Source of the DNA: CAZSSH01 sp964609825
GTDB taxonomy: Bacteria > Verrucomicrobiota > Lentisphaeria > Victivallales > Victivallaceae
DNA length: 64,000 nt
Direction: 5' to 3'
Assembly: GCA_964609825.1 (NCBI GenBank)
Contig: CAZSSH010000010.1
Location: 558,001-622,000, forward strand
Positions within the stretch are counted from its first letter, which is position 1, and every line of letters starts with the position of its first letter. Under the pieces are notes generated by a model. That model worked only from the letters and a program-made list of their open reading frames with translations, was not told the DNA's origin and ran no database searches. This document shows, piece after piece, positions 45,150-53,806 of the stretch. The translations under genes and the position numbers were made by a program.

Positions 45150-46124
45150 TTATTGCCCGGCACCCGGATCCGGCGGCGCCATGTGTTTGGCGGCGACTTC
45201 TTTAAAATGCTCGGAGAGTTTTTCCGAAAAAGCGTCATCAAAGGATAATTTGCCGCTCAATTTTTTGCCGTTGGGGGTAAATTTGAATTTTTTGAGCCAT
45301 TCTTCACCCAATTGCGGATTGTCGCTGAACAAAAAGGAGTTTCCCAAAGTCATCAGCCCGGCCAATTGCATATTGAGCAACATTACTGCATTCTCATCCC
45401 GGCAATTCGCCTCGGCGGACAAGTCCACTCCTTTGCCTTTGACTCCTGTGATATTGAGCTCGGCAAAGACATTATTGACCCCGGCAAGGGCCATGTCGCC
45501 CATGTCATTGGAGTTCTTTTTGCGGCTCTTGTTGATCGACTTGGTGTTGATGTAGGCCCAGGCCATCACGTCATTTTTCGGCACCGCGACTTCAGGTTTG
45601 GCAAGCTTTGCCTCCTCCATCCCGGACAAAAATTTATTAAAATATACATCCTCGGTCGCCAACACGATATCGGGAGTCAGATACAAAAAACCGATCTTGC
45701 GCCGCTCGCTCGGGATCGACTCGTCGGTGGTGACAAACACCACGTTCTTTTCGGCGACCATCCCCTGACTGAAACGGTTGTCGCCGAGTTTTTTGAAATT
45801 CTCGACCAGTTCATTTTCGGGAATGTTGACTTTCATCAACGCTCCACGCAAATTTTTGCCACCGCCGACAAACATAAATTGTTCGACCCGCTCGGGATTG
45901 ATCCGGTAGTCCTGCATGATGTCATTGATCTTTTGGCTGGCGTCGGGATTGTTGCGAAACTCTTGCCATGAGGGAAGAGTCCGCAACTTGGCGACATCGA
46001 CCGAAATCACATATTCCGTACCTGCCGGCACATACTTGAGCAACGGAAATTCCTGCGCTTTTAATGTCACAAACATAAAAACGCTGAACAAAACGGCAAG
46101 CAGGCAAGAATATTTTTTCATCAT
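45150..46124 (-). CDS. secreted protein of unknown function
   Basis: 324 residues with a signal peptide (cleavage probably after LKA or near residue 23). No recognised domain; the mature part is a mixed alpha/beta sequence with many Lys/Glu, beginning with EFPLLKYVPAGTEYVISVDVAKLR, a form seen in uncharacterised exported proteins of PVC bacteria (inference). It ends just before cmk and its ATG overlaps the aspS stop by 1 base. Confidence 0.72.
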   Translation of the reverse strand: MMKKYSCLLAVLFSVFMFVTLKAQEFPLLKYVPAGTEYVISVDVAKLRTLPSWQEFRNNPDASQKINDIMQDYRINPERVEQFMFVGGGKNLRGALMKVNIPENELVENFKKLGDNRFSQGMVAEKNVVFVTTDESIPSERRKIGFLYLTPDIVLATEDVYFNKFLSGMEEAKLAKPEVAVPKNDVMAWAYINTKSINKSRKKNSNDMGDMALAGVNNVFAELNITGVKGKGVDLSAEANCRDENAVMLLNMQLAGLMTLGNSFLFSDNPQLGEEWLKKFKFTPNGKKLSGKLSFDDAFSEKLSEHFKEVAAKHMAPPDPGAGQ

Positions 46125-47923
46125 TACTTTCCTTGGGGTTTTTCGGTGTTTTCAGCCTTTTTGGGCAATTTAATCTCGATATGAAGCTCACGCAGCTGCT
46201 TGATGGTGACTTCCGCCGGAGCATTCATCATCAAATCCTGCGCCTGCTGATTGAATGGGAACGCAATGACTTCGCGGATGTTGGGCTCGTCGGCCAAAAG
46301 CATCACCGTGCGGTCAACGCCTGGAGCGATCCCGCCGTGCGGCGGCGCGCCGAGCTTAAAGGCATTGATCATGCCGCCGAATTTGTTATCGACGACGCTC
46401 TGATCGTAACCGGCGATTTCAAAGGCCTTGTACATGACTTCGGGCTGGTGGTTGCGGATTGCGCCCGACGAGAGCTCAATGCCGTTGCATACGATGTCAT
46501 ACTGATACGCCAAAATATCCAACGGATTTTTGTTGAGCAAAGCATCCATCCCGCCCTGCGGCATGGAAAAGGGATTGTGCGAAAAAATCACCGCACCGGT
46601 TTCCTCATCCAATTCAAACATCGGGAAATCGACGATCCAGCAAAATTTGAACTCGTTTTTGTCAATCAAATCCAGCTGACGGCCAAGCTCGGGGATGACC
46701 GCTCCGCCGATTTTTTGCACCGCTTTTTCCTGATCGGCCAAAAAGAACAAAGCGTCACCCGCTTCGACGCCGCCCGCGGCCTTGAGGCCGTCGAGGACTT
46801 CGCGGGTCAAAAATTTGGCAATCGGGCTCTTTTCGCCGTCATTGGTCCAAATAATGTAGGCCATCCCTTTGGCACCCGCGCCTTTGGCAAACTCGATCAA
46901 ATCATCAAAGAATTTGCGCGGTTTGTCGGAAACTTTGGGCCCCTTGATCGCCCGTACCACACCGCCGCGGCTGACCGTGTCGGCAAACGCCTTAAACTCG
47001 CTGTTGCGGAAAAACTCGGTGACATCGATCATCTCCAGAGGGTTGCGCAAATCCGGCTTGTCGCTGCCGAAGCGGCGCATCGACTCAAGGTAAGGAATGC
47101 GTATAAACGGCGGCTTGGCAAATTTTTTAGTGCTGAATTTGCTGAAAATATTATCAAACAAGCCCTCGATCACGGCAAAAATATCATCCTGCTCGACAAA
47201 GCTCATCTCCATATCCAGCTGATAAAATTCGCCGGGGCTGCGGTCGGCACGGGCATCCTCGTCGCGGAAACACGGCGCAATCTGAAAATAGCGGTCGAAG
47301 CCGGAAACCATCAGCAATTGCTTAAACTGCTGCGGCGCCTGCGGCAACGCATAAAATTTGCCGGGGTGAATGCGCGACGGCACCAGATAATCGCGGGCGC
47401 CCTCGGGACTGCTTGCGGTCAAAATCGGGGTCTGAAACTCGTTGAAACCAATGCCGGTCATATAGCGGCGCATTTCGGAAATCACCTGACTGCGGAGCAT
47501 GATGTTTTTGTGAAGTTTGTCGCGGCGCAAGTCCAAAAAGCGGTACTTGAGGCGCAAGGCTTCGGGAGCATTGTCATCCTTGGCCACCTGAAACGGCAGC
47601 ACCTCGGCATCGCCCAAAATCTCCATATCAGTAGCGACGACCTCGATTTCGCCGGTGGCAAGCTTGGGGTTGACGGTCCCGGCGGCGCGGGCCACCACTT
47701 TACCGTCAAACCGCACGACGGTCTCGACCCGCCAGCGCTCCAGCGACTGATAAAACGCGCAATCCGGGCTGACCACAATCTGGACCATCCCGTAATGATC
47801 GCGTAAATCGATAAAAATTACCCCGCCGTGGTCCCGGACGCTGTGAATCCAACCCGCAACTCTGACGGTCTCGCCGACGTCGCTTGTGCGCAACGCGCCG
47901 CATGTGTGTGTACGATAAGCCAT
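46124..47923 (-). CDS. aspS: aspartyl-tRNA synthetase
   Basis: Class II synthetase of 599 residues: the N-terminal OB anticodon domain, motif 2 (PCFRDEDARADRSPGEF), the bacterial GAD insertion, and motif 3 (GIAPGVDRTVMLL). Length and order fit the bacterial AspRS. First gene of the operon that runs to uvrC. Confidence 0.97.
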   Translation of the reverse strand: MAYRTHTCGALRTSDVGETVRVAGWIHSVRDHGGVIFIDLRDHYGMVQIVVSPDCAFYQSLERWRVETVVRFDGKVVARAAGTVNPKLATGEIEVVATDMEILGDAEVLPFQVAKDDNAPEALRLKYRFLDLRRDKLHKNIMLRSQVISEMRRYMTGIGFNEFQTPILTASSPEGARDYLVPSRIHPGKFYALPQAPQQFKQLLMVSGFDRYFQIAPCFRDEDARADRSPGEFYQLDMEMSFVEQDDIFAVIEGLFDNIFSKFSTKKFAKPPFIRIPYLESMRRFGSDKPDLRNPLEMIDVTEFFRNSEFKAFADTVSRGGVVRAIKGPKVSDKPRKFFDDLIEFAKGAGAKGMAYIIWTNDGEKSPIAKFLTREVLDGLKAAGGVEAGDALFFLADQEKAVQKIGGAVIPELGRQLDLIDKNEFKFCWIVDFPMFELDEETGAVIFSHNPFSMPQGGMDALLNKNPLDILAYQYDIVCNGIELSSGAIRNHQPEVMYKAFEIAGYDQSVVDNKFGGMINAFKLGAPPHGGIAPGVDRTVMLLADEPNIREVIAFPFNQQAQDLMMNAPAEVTIKQLRELHIEIKLPKKAENTEKPQGK

Positions 47924-47978
47924 AAAATTTCCTTAATTATCCTTGCAAAACAAAATTTAAAACTTATATTAACGCTAT

Positions 47979-47987
47979 AATATAGCA
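47979..47987 (-). promoter_or_regulatory. extended -10 for the aspS operon
   Basis: On the minus strand TGCTATATT lies 56 bases before the aspS ATG; a -35 match is weak (TTAGTA). The same element lies before bioB and the tRNA gene. The + strand sequence here is an almost perfect palindrome (GCTATAATATAGC), so it may also serve the divergent gene at 48014. Confidence 0.5.
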
Positions 47988-48013
47988 CGACTTTTAAGGA
48001 TTACTAACTTTTT

Positions 48014-48649
48014 ATGATGCGAATAAAACAAATTATTGCAATTTTGCTCGTTTTGTTTTGCCTTTACAAAGCGGCGATGAGCTTCTGCATTACGAGTGAC
48101 GGCGGAGGCTATGTAGGCAATTTTGCGACGGCGTTTTTTGCTGTCATGCAAGCGGTTTTTTGGGGGTTTTGCGCTGCATTTGTCTTTGTCTCTATTTTTA
48201 TGTCCGACATGGTCCGCAATATGGTGGACTCGCTGCTGGCGCCGCGCCGCTATCTTGACCGGCGGCCTCCCGTTGTCTCGCCGGCCATCGGCAACATGGA
48301 GCGCGGCGACTTGACGACCGCGCAAAAACAATTGGACGCATTGCTTGAGGAAATGCCGGAGTCGCCCTATTTGTGCAATGTCCGTTTTAAATTTTTTCTC
48401 GATTTTTGCAAAAACGAGTTGGCGGCGATGGATGAAATCGAGCGTTATTTTTCACGCCCCGACCGCATTGCCGCCGGTGAAAATGCGCCGTTGCTCCTCC
48501 GCTACTCGGAGCTGGCGGTCGCCAACGGAAAAATAGAATTATGCAAAGCGATGATCAGCCGTGAATTAAAGTTATTTCGCCGCTGTTATTGCAAACGCGA
48601 CCGCGAACTGCTGCAAAATCGTCTCATGGCTCTGGCTGCAGAAAAATAA
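48014..48649 (+). CDS. small membrane protein, unknown
   Basis: 211 residues. Two hydrophobic helices at about residues 7-28 and 40-64, then a soluble helical region with a tetratricopeptide-like feel (GDLTTAQKQLDALLEEMPESPYL). No function is recognised. Divergent from aspS. Confidence 0.7.
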   Translation: MMRIKQIIAILLVLFCLYKAAMSFCITSDGGGYVGNFATAFFAVMQAVFWGFCAAFVFVSIFMSDMVRNMVDSLLAPRRYLDRRPPVVSPAIGNMERGDLTTAQKQLDALLEEMPESPYLCNVRFKFFLDFCKNELAAMDEIERYFSRPDRIAAGENAPLLLRYSELAVANGKIELCKAMISRELKLFRRCYCKRDRELLQNRLMALAAEK

Positions 48650-48701
48650 TTTTATATTTCATACGCAAATACCTATCCTTAAAAACATTACAATATCACG
48701 G

Positions 48702-48881
48702 TTGACAACATTTCTTGCCACAGAAGTATTTTTTTCAAAATCAGAAATTGTGAAATCATTAAAAAAATAAAGTAATTACTTAATTTCTGCAAAAAATCAC
48801 TTGATTTTTAAGTTTTGCAATATATATTTAAGTTAATATTTAATTTATTAATTTAATAAAAAATAACGAATGATGAGAAAA
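48702..48881 (+). promoter_or_regulatory. AT-rich leader with inverted repeats before the HTH gene
   Basis: A strongly AT-rich gap of about 230 bases lies before the HTH gene. TTGACA (48702-48707) has a weak AGTATT 17 bases on. A perfect 12-base palindrome AAGTAATTACTT is at 48770-48781, and CAGAAATT (48742-48749) with AATTTCTG (48782-48789) form an 8-bp inverted repeat around it. It could be an operator for autoregulation; that is inference. Confidence 0.45.
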
Positions 48882-49480
48882 TGAATTGTTACGGCCGTTT
48901 TCGTCAAAACCAACAATGTCTCGGGTGTAATTGGTTAAAATATTGCCGCGATGCATCGGACCCGATGCTGTTGGGAGACAAGCCGCCGCGCAAAAGCGAC
49001 CAGCCGGCCATGGAAATCACCGCTCCGGGCGGCAAAGATGCATTGAAAAACGAAGAGAAACGTTATTCGCGCGCCGATTTGATCGAGGTCATCGGCTTCA
49101 TGGCTTCATTGGATGAATACTCGTTGCGGTTTATTCAGGAAAAGATTGAGGATCCCACCCTCAATCTGAGCGACATTGCGATCAAACGCAATGTCAGCCG
49201 GCAGGCCATTCATAAAATGGTCAAAGACCGGATTGCCAAAGTGCCGGAACTGGCGGCGGTAATCACTTACCGTCACCATAAAACCAATCATAAACCAAAC
49301 AAAACACTGATGGAGGAAGTATGCGAAATACGACTGAAGAGATCAAACAAAAAATCGAAAACACCAAAACCCGCCTCGAATTACTTGAAGAACTTGATCT
49401 TCTTGAGTCGGAGTACCTTTTTATCACAAACGAATATACTAAAAGGAAGCAGCATCTTGAGTCGAGACTTCAGCAAATAA
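48881..49480 (+). CDS. HTH DNA-binding protein with Cys cluster (3' end doubtful)
   Basis: 199 residues as read. Four Cys near the N-terminus (3, 13, 16, 22) suggest a metal knuckle. A helix-turn-helix is seen around residues 95-120 (LSDIAIKRNVSRQAIHKMV). From about residue 147 the sequence becomes Lys/Ser-rich and shares its DNA with a mini-ORF in another frame. Either the two genes overlap by 160 bases, or the true protein ends near residue 150 and a base error or frameshift opened the frame. Confidence 0.6.
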   Translation: MNCYGRFRQNQQCLGCNWLKYCRDASDPMLLGDKPPRKSDQPAMEITAPGGKDALKNEEKRYSRADLIEVIGFMASLDEYSLRFIQEKIEDPTLNLSDIAIKRNVSRQAIHKMVKDRIAKVPELAAVITYRHHKTNHKPNKTLMEEVCEIRLKRSNKKSKTPKPASNYLKNLIFLSRSTFLSQTNILKGSSILSRDFSK

Positions 49481-49488
49481 CCGTCTGA
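49321..49488 (+). CDS. 55-residue coiled-coil mini-protein overlapping the HTH gene
   Basis: An ORF of 55 codons starting ATG at 49321, with GGAGGA 5 bases upstream, and ending TGA at 49486-49488. Its product is Glu/Lys/Leu-rich and reads like one continuous amphipathic helix (TRLELLEELDLLESEY, KRKQHLESRLQQI). It shares nearly all its length with the end of the HTH frame in another phase. The strong SD and the helical pattern argue that it is real. No function is recognised. Confidence 0.55.
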   Translation: MRNTTEEIKQKIENTKTRLELLEELDLLESEYLFITNEYTKRKQHLESRLQQITV

Positions 49489-49518
49489 AGTCCGGCTCAA
49501 TTGTTATTTGATTGCATG

Positions 49519-49545
49519 ATCCCGGCAAACATCAGTTGCCGGGAT
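49519..49545. terminator. stem-loop between the mini-ORF and the antiporter gene
   Basis: A perfect 10-bp stem (ATCCCGGCAA with TTGCCGGGAT) and loop ACATCAG that includes the antiporter stop codon. No T-run follows on either strand, so it may be a pause or stability hairpin rather than an intrinsic terminator. Confidence 0.4.
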
Positions 49546-51604
49546 TGTCCATCAGCCGCTGCCGGTCGGCAATGGCATCCAGCAGTTTTTCTCCCTCAAC
49601 GTCGGGAATGGCGCCGTTTTCGATGTCTTCTTTGATTGACTCGCTCTCAATGGTATAAATCATCTTGCGCAAACTGTAATCCTGAATATGGCCGATAATT
49701 TTGCTGTCGAGCCCCTGCAGCTCTCTGATTTCCTCCTCCAAAAGCACAATCCGGTCATTGTAAAATTCAATACAGTTGACTGCCTGCGGTGAATTGTCAT
49801 ATATCGTTTGCAAATTTTCCATAATCAGCTCTTTGGCCCGGCGGGCAGCGATCAGCAAAATCAGTTTGACGATAAATTCGCGGCCGATAATTTTGCGCGA
49901 GCAATTGGGAAAAAATTTACGGAATTGCGGCATCCGGCTCAATTTGCAGCTCCAACTCTGACGGTATTGATTGAGCGTATTAAGATCCGCATAGCGGTTG
50001 AGTGTCACCAGAGAGTCAAACCCGGAGATGATAAGATTGCAGCGGTTGACCATCCTCCGGTAGGCTTTTTCGTCCAAGAGCCCGGTATGCAAATAGGACT
50101 CAAACACCTCTTTTTCACAACCGACCGCATCCGACCAGATCAGTCGCGCCAACGCCTGTTTTTTCTCCAGCTCATCATGAGACAGGACGGGCAAATCCTG
50201 CTCCATCGCCTGCAATTTTTGCTGATACTCTCCGCGCAATATATCGACCTGCGCAGAATCAAAAACATTGAGATTGCTCACCGTCTCAATTTCGCTCAAA
50301 CCGGCCCGCCGCGCCTTGCGCAAGGAGAAAAAGGAAGCGAGTTTGACAAAAAACTCGGGCTCGTCCAAACGGAATTTCACGAGCAGACTGCGGGTGGACA
50401 ACCCCTGAACAATCAGGGTAAAGAGCACCACCGCCAGCGTAATTTGCATAATAGCATCGCGCTCGGGCAAATCGGCCGGGAGGCCGAATACCAATGCCAA
50501 CGGCACCGCCCCGCGCAACCCGCCCCAAAACATCACCAGTTGATAGGCAAATGAAATTTTATTTTCCTTGCGCCCCAGCCACGGGCAGAGACCAAAGACG
50601 ACGACAATACGCGCCAGTTGGATCGACAAAATCGCCCAAAAAATCATCTTGACCGTCGCACCGCCGGGAGAGTTATTGAACAAAATGTTTTCTTCGGTAA
50701 AGCCGAGCAGCAAAAAGATGGCGCTGTTGGCCAAAAAGCTCATAAACGCCCAAAAGTTTTTCATATTGGTTTTGACGTTGTCCGAGAAACGGGTATGACC
50801 GTAGTAATTAAAAACAATCCCCGCCCCCATTGAAGCCATCACGCCGGAGAGATGAAACACCCGGTCTGCCAAAATAAACGAGCCAAATGCAAGAATAATT
50901 GACAACCCCATCTGGACATGCGGATCATCGCCGATAAACACCATCAACTTGGCGGCAATCACCCCCAGCAGAGCACCCAACATCACCCCGCCGGCAAATA
51001 CGACAGAGAAATCCCACGCTCCTTCGCCGACCGAGAGCCATGAGAGCGCCGTCCCCGCCAATACCATTTTCATCACCACGTTAAACATGGCAATGGCGGT
51101 GGCGTCGTTAAACAAACTTTCGCCGTCAACCAAAATCCGCAGCCGCCGCGGCGCGCCGACAATTTCAAAAAGCGAGATCACCGCCACCGGGTCGGTCGCC
51201 GAAATCAAAGCGCCGAAAATCATCGACGAAGCCAGACTCAAGCCGCTGAAGTAATACATCAAGCCGCCGGTGATCAAGGTGGCGATCACCAGCCCCGGCG
51301 CCGCCAGCACCAGCGTCGGCACCAGATTTTTGCGCAGCAACTTGGTATCAATGTTGATCGACGCGTCAAAGATCAGCGCCGGCAGCAGCACATACATGAT
51401 CAGTTGTTGCGTGAGCTGCAAGTTGCGCAGCGGCACCAATGCCGGAATTTTGGCGAAAACGATCCCGAGGATGATCCCAACCGGCACCAGTCCGATGGTA
51501 TAGGGGAGCCGGAATTTTTTAAACAATACGGCCGAAATGGTCGAAACGATCAGGAGAAACATGATCGTTTCCACGCGCCCCAGGGTTGAGAGGTCAATAT
51601 TCAT
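49532..51604 (-). CDS. Na+/H+ antiporter, CPA1 family
   Basis: 690 residues: about 12 membrane helices in the first 400 residues, with the family's ALIFDASINID and ISATDPVAVISLFE (helix-5 Asp) segments, then a long helical cytosolic tail of about 290 residues. CPA1 antiporters exchange Na+ or K+ for H+. The long soluble tail is usual for the NhaP-type subgroup. It is the last gene after fetA-fetB with a 15-base gap, so it may share their transcript. Confidence 0.85.
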   Translation of the reverse strand: MNIDLSTLGRVETIMFLLIVSTISAVLFKKFRLPYTIGLVPVGIILGIVFAKIPALVPLRNLQLTQQLIMYVLLPALIFDASINIDTKLLRKNLVPTLVLAAPGLVIATLITGGLMYYFSGLSLASSMIFGALISATDPVAVISLFEIVGAPRRLRILVDGESLFNDATAIAMFNVVMKMVLAGTALSWLSVGEGAWDFSVVFAGGVMLGALLGVIAAKLMVFIGDDPHVQMGLSIILAFGSFILADRVFHLSGVMASMGAGIVFNYYGHTRFSDNVKTNMKNFWAFMSFLANSAIFLLLGFTEENILFNNSPGGATVKMIFWAILSIQLARIVVVFGLCPWLGRKENKISFAYQLVMFWGGLRGAVPLALVFGLPADLPERDAIMQITLAVVLFTLIVQGLSTRSLLVKFRLDEPEFFVKLASFFSLRKARRAGLSEIETVSNLNVFDSAQVDILRGEYQQKLQAMEQDLPVLSHDELEKKQALARLIWSDAVGCEKEVFESYLHTGLLDEKAYRRMVNRCNLIISGFDSLVTLNRYADLNTLNQYRQSWSCKLSRMPQFRKFFPNCSRKIIGREFIVKLILLIAARRAKELIMENLQTIYDNSPQAVNCIEFYNDRIVLLEEEIRELQGLDSKIIGHIQDYSLRKMIYTIESESIKEDIENGAIPDVEGEKLLDAIADRQRLMDNPGN

Positions 51605-51619
51605 GACGGTTATCTTTCT

Positions 51620-52399
51620 TTATTTAAAAATTTTCTGATTTAATCTGGAGTCCGGCAGAAACGCGCCGGGGAGCGTAAACTTGATCAACAGTGCCGAAGA
51701 AATGCACATCACCGTAAAAATCCCGATCATGATCGCAATCTGGTATTTGATCGCAACCAAGGGCGTCGAGCCGCCCAGCAACTGCCCGCTCATCATCCCC
51801 GGCAAGGAAACAATCCCCAAGGTAAGCATGGTGACAATGTGGGGCCCGAGCGAAGTTTTCAACGCCTGCTGAATATAGGGAAACACCGCCTCCTGCGGCG
51901 TGGCGCCGTAAACGATGCGCATCAAATAGCTGTTTTCGTCCTCGCGAAGATGCGAATAAAATTGGTCGAGCGCGACCACATTGCCGCGCATTGAGTTACC
52001 CAAAAGCATCCCGGCAATCGGGATCAGCATCGCCGCGTCACCAAGCCCCTTATGCGCAATAAAAAGCATAAAGTAAAGCACCACCCCAAAAGTGGCAACG
52101 ACCAGCGCACCGATGCCCGGCAGCAGCAATTTACGGTAATGGAGACAGCTTTGGCTCAAGGTTCCGCCGCAGGCAAAGCCGATCATGACCAAAAGCCAGA
52201 GAATATTGATCCAAACATTGTGCCAGCGAAACAAATACTGTAAAAATATCCCGATCAACAGCAACTGCACCGTCATGCGTGCTACCGCATACAACGTGCG
52301 CCAAAACAAACCGAGCCGATAGTAGTAAAGGATATACAATCCGGGCGCGAGCAACAAATAGGTCATCACCATGCCCCATGTCGAGATGTCGATATCCAT
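51620..52399 (-). CDS. fetB: FetB-type ABC transporter permease (UPF0014)
   Basis: 259 residues, seven hydrophobic segments, with the UPF0014/FetB order (YRLGLFWRTLYAVARMTVQL, then GMLLGNSMRGNV and SLPGMMSGQLLGG). FetAB exports iron and helps metal resistance. Starts one base after fetA's stop. Confidence 0.82.
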   Translation of the reverse strand: MDIDISTWGMVMTYLLLAPGLYILYYYRLGLFWRTLYAVARMTVQLLLIGIFLQYLFRWHNVWINILWLLVMIGFACGGTLSQSCLHYRKLLLPGIGALVVATFGVVLYFMLFIAHKGLGDAAMLIPIAGMLLGNSMRGNVVALDQFYSHLREDENSYLMRIVYGATPQEAVFPYIQQALKTSLGPHIVTMLTLGIVSLPGMMSGQLLGGSTPLVAIKYQIAIMIGIFTVMCISSALLIKFTLPGAFLPDSRLNQKIFK

Positions 52400-52400
52400 G

Positions 52401-53039
52401 TTATTTCACCCGGTGTAAGTTGTGATGTGTCAACTCCCAAACTTCCGTCTGGGCTGCCAAAAATGCCTCGTCGTGGGAAATTGCCACGACCGTCTTGCCT
52501 GTTTCTTTGAGCATTGCAACCGCCGTTTCGCGCGAAGCCGGATCCAATGCCGAAGTGATTTCATCCAACAGCCAAATCGGCCGGTTGAGCAAAATTGCGC
52601 GGGCCAATGCAAGCTTTTGCATCTCGCCCCCCGAGAGCTCTTTGATATTGAGCGCCAACACGCGCTCACTCAAACCGCAATGGCTCAATGCCGCAACGAT
52701 CTCGTCTTCTGCAACCACCCGCAAATTGTGTTTAAACATAAACGGAAAAAGCAAAGCCTCACGTCCCGTCGCTCCGCCGGCAAACGACTGCTGCGGCAAA
52801 TAGGCGATCTGGGCGCGCACCTCGGCGAGCGATGCGGCGACAACCGGGACTCCGTCCACCTCAATGCTGCCCGCCGTCAGCGGCACCAGACCCAAAATGG
52901 CTTTTAAAAGCGTGCTTTTGCCGGAGCCGGAGGGCCCTTTGACGGCGATTTGCCGTCCGGCGGGAACTTCCAGACTGACATTTTCCAAAATGGTTTGTCC
53001 TCCCGGCGCAACCGAGATGCTTTTGCACCAAATATCCAT
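52401..53039 (-). CDS. fetA: FetA-type ABC transporter ATP-binding protein
   Basis: 212-residue ABC ATPase with Walker A GPSGSGKST, Q-loop YLPQQS, signature LSGGEMQK, Walker B IWLLDEITSALD and the switch His. Pairs with the FetB permease directly downstream. The ATG at 53039 gives the normal N-terminus; a GTG at 53090 would add 17 residues without support. The tRNA promoter lies beyond it on the other strand. Confidence 0.85.
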   Translation of the reverse strand: MDIWCKSISVAPGGQTILENVSLEVPAGRQIAVKGPSGSGKSTLLKAILGLVPLTAGSIEVDGVPVVAASLAEVRAQIAYLPQQSFAGGATGREALLFPFMFKHNLRVVAEDEIVAALSHCGLSERVLALNIKELSGGEMQKLALARAILLNRPIWLLDEITSALDPASRETAVAMLKETGKTVVAISHDEAFLAAQTEVWELTHHNLHRVK

Positions 53040-53121
53040 CCGAAATTCCGTTCCCTTCGCAATTTGCCTCACTTTGGAGATAAAATACACCCTTTTTTTG
53101 ATTTTTTCAACAAAAAAATGC

Positions 53122-53149
53122 TTGATTTCCGGGATTTCTCTGCTATATT
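53122..53149 (+). promoter_or_regulatory. tRNA-Gln promoter
   Basis: TTGATT (53122-53127), 16 bases, then TATATT (53144-53149) preceded by TGC; the start of transcription would be within about 10 bases of the tRNA 5' end. Confidence 0.7.
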
Positions 53150-53163
53150 ATATGGCATCATGC

Positions 53164-53237
53164 AGCCCCATGGTGTAACGGTAGCACAAGTGATTCTGGT
53201 TCATTTTGTTGAGGTTCAAATCCTTATGGGGCTGCCA
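53164..53237 (+). tRNA. tRNA-Gln (anticodon CUG)
   Basis: Folds as a full cloverleaf: acceptor AGCCCCA with TGGGGCT, D stem GTGT/GCAC, anticodon stem AGTGA/TCATT with loop TTCTGGT (anticodon CTG), variable TTGT, T stem TGAGG/CCTTA with loop TTCAAAT, discriminator G, and an encoded CCA at 53235-53237. The anticodon and discriminator G fit glutamine. A run of T follows. Confidence 0.95.
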
Positions 53238-53806
53238 TTTTTTTTGCTTTCATCCGGGGTCAATCTCGGCTTTTACCAGTCGTCGTTTCTCAGTCACGTA
53301 CATGTCGTACGCTCCTTCGCGCCTCCTTGGGTAAAAACCGACCTTGCCGCCCGGCTCAAAGCAAAAACCATCGGGCAACTCTCATCACGTTGTCTACTCT
53401 CAATACAATCCATGCAACTACGTCTTCTCGCACCAATAGCGCGGTCAGCGCCGCTCGCGAATGTAAGGGCATTGCCGAGCGAATGCGAAGGCAACAAGGA
53501 TAGGAACGACGCAACCGAACGGAGTCGAGCGAAGGCTCCACCGCCATAATGGATGCGTCAGTCAGCCATGTTGAGGTGGCGTGACGGGGCAGCGAAGCAT
53601 GCCCCGGCCGGCTAAGGGCGGAAGTCTGTAGCAAAGCGTGGCCGACAACCATGATCTGTCCCAACGGCCACCTAAACGTTAGGTTGCGAGTGTTTTTATC
53701 CCGCTCCAAGCCTTATTCGTTATGCTCTGCCGCTTAAATCTTCCTCGCCCCCCGTCTGCGCGAGTCAGTGCCACTGATATTAAAACTTTCCCCGCCCCCA
53801 AAAGGA
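53238..53806. other. non-coding region rich in inverted repeats after tRNA-Gln
   Basis: About 570 bases with no credible gene. Short frames on both strands have no domains or SD. Hairpins are dense: CGTAC/GTACG (53297-53311); CGCTCG/CGAGCG with AATG/CATT inside (53452-53481); GGGGCA/TGCCCC (53586-53605); GTGGCCG/CGGCCAC (53638-53671); ACCTAA/TTAGGT (53670-53684). CGCAACC (53510-53516) and GGTTGCG (53682-53688) form a long-range pair. Its base use differs from the flanking genes. It may be a structured RNA, a dispersed repeat or a mobile-element end placed at the tRNA; none is shown. No second copy of the tRNA end is visible. Confidence 0.6.

Noticed and set aside
46133..47806. 557-codon frame antisense to aspS
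   Set aside because: Opposite-strand shadow of aspS; no recognisable domain and no SD.
53670..53688. Possible integron attC core (ACCTAA-ACG-TTAGGT)
   Set aside because: A TTAGGT end resembles GTTRRRY, but the partner RYYYAAC box at the right spacing was not found, and no integrase is present.
53356..53709. 117-codon frame on the minus strand in the hairpin-rich region
   Set aside because: No SD, no domain, compositionally biased, and it spans several hairpins; no other frame there is better.
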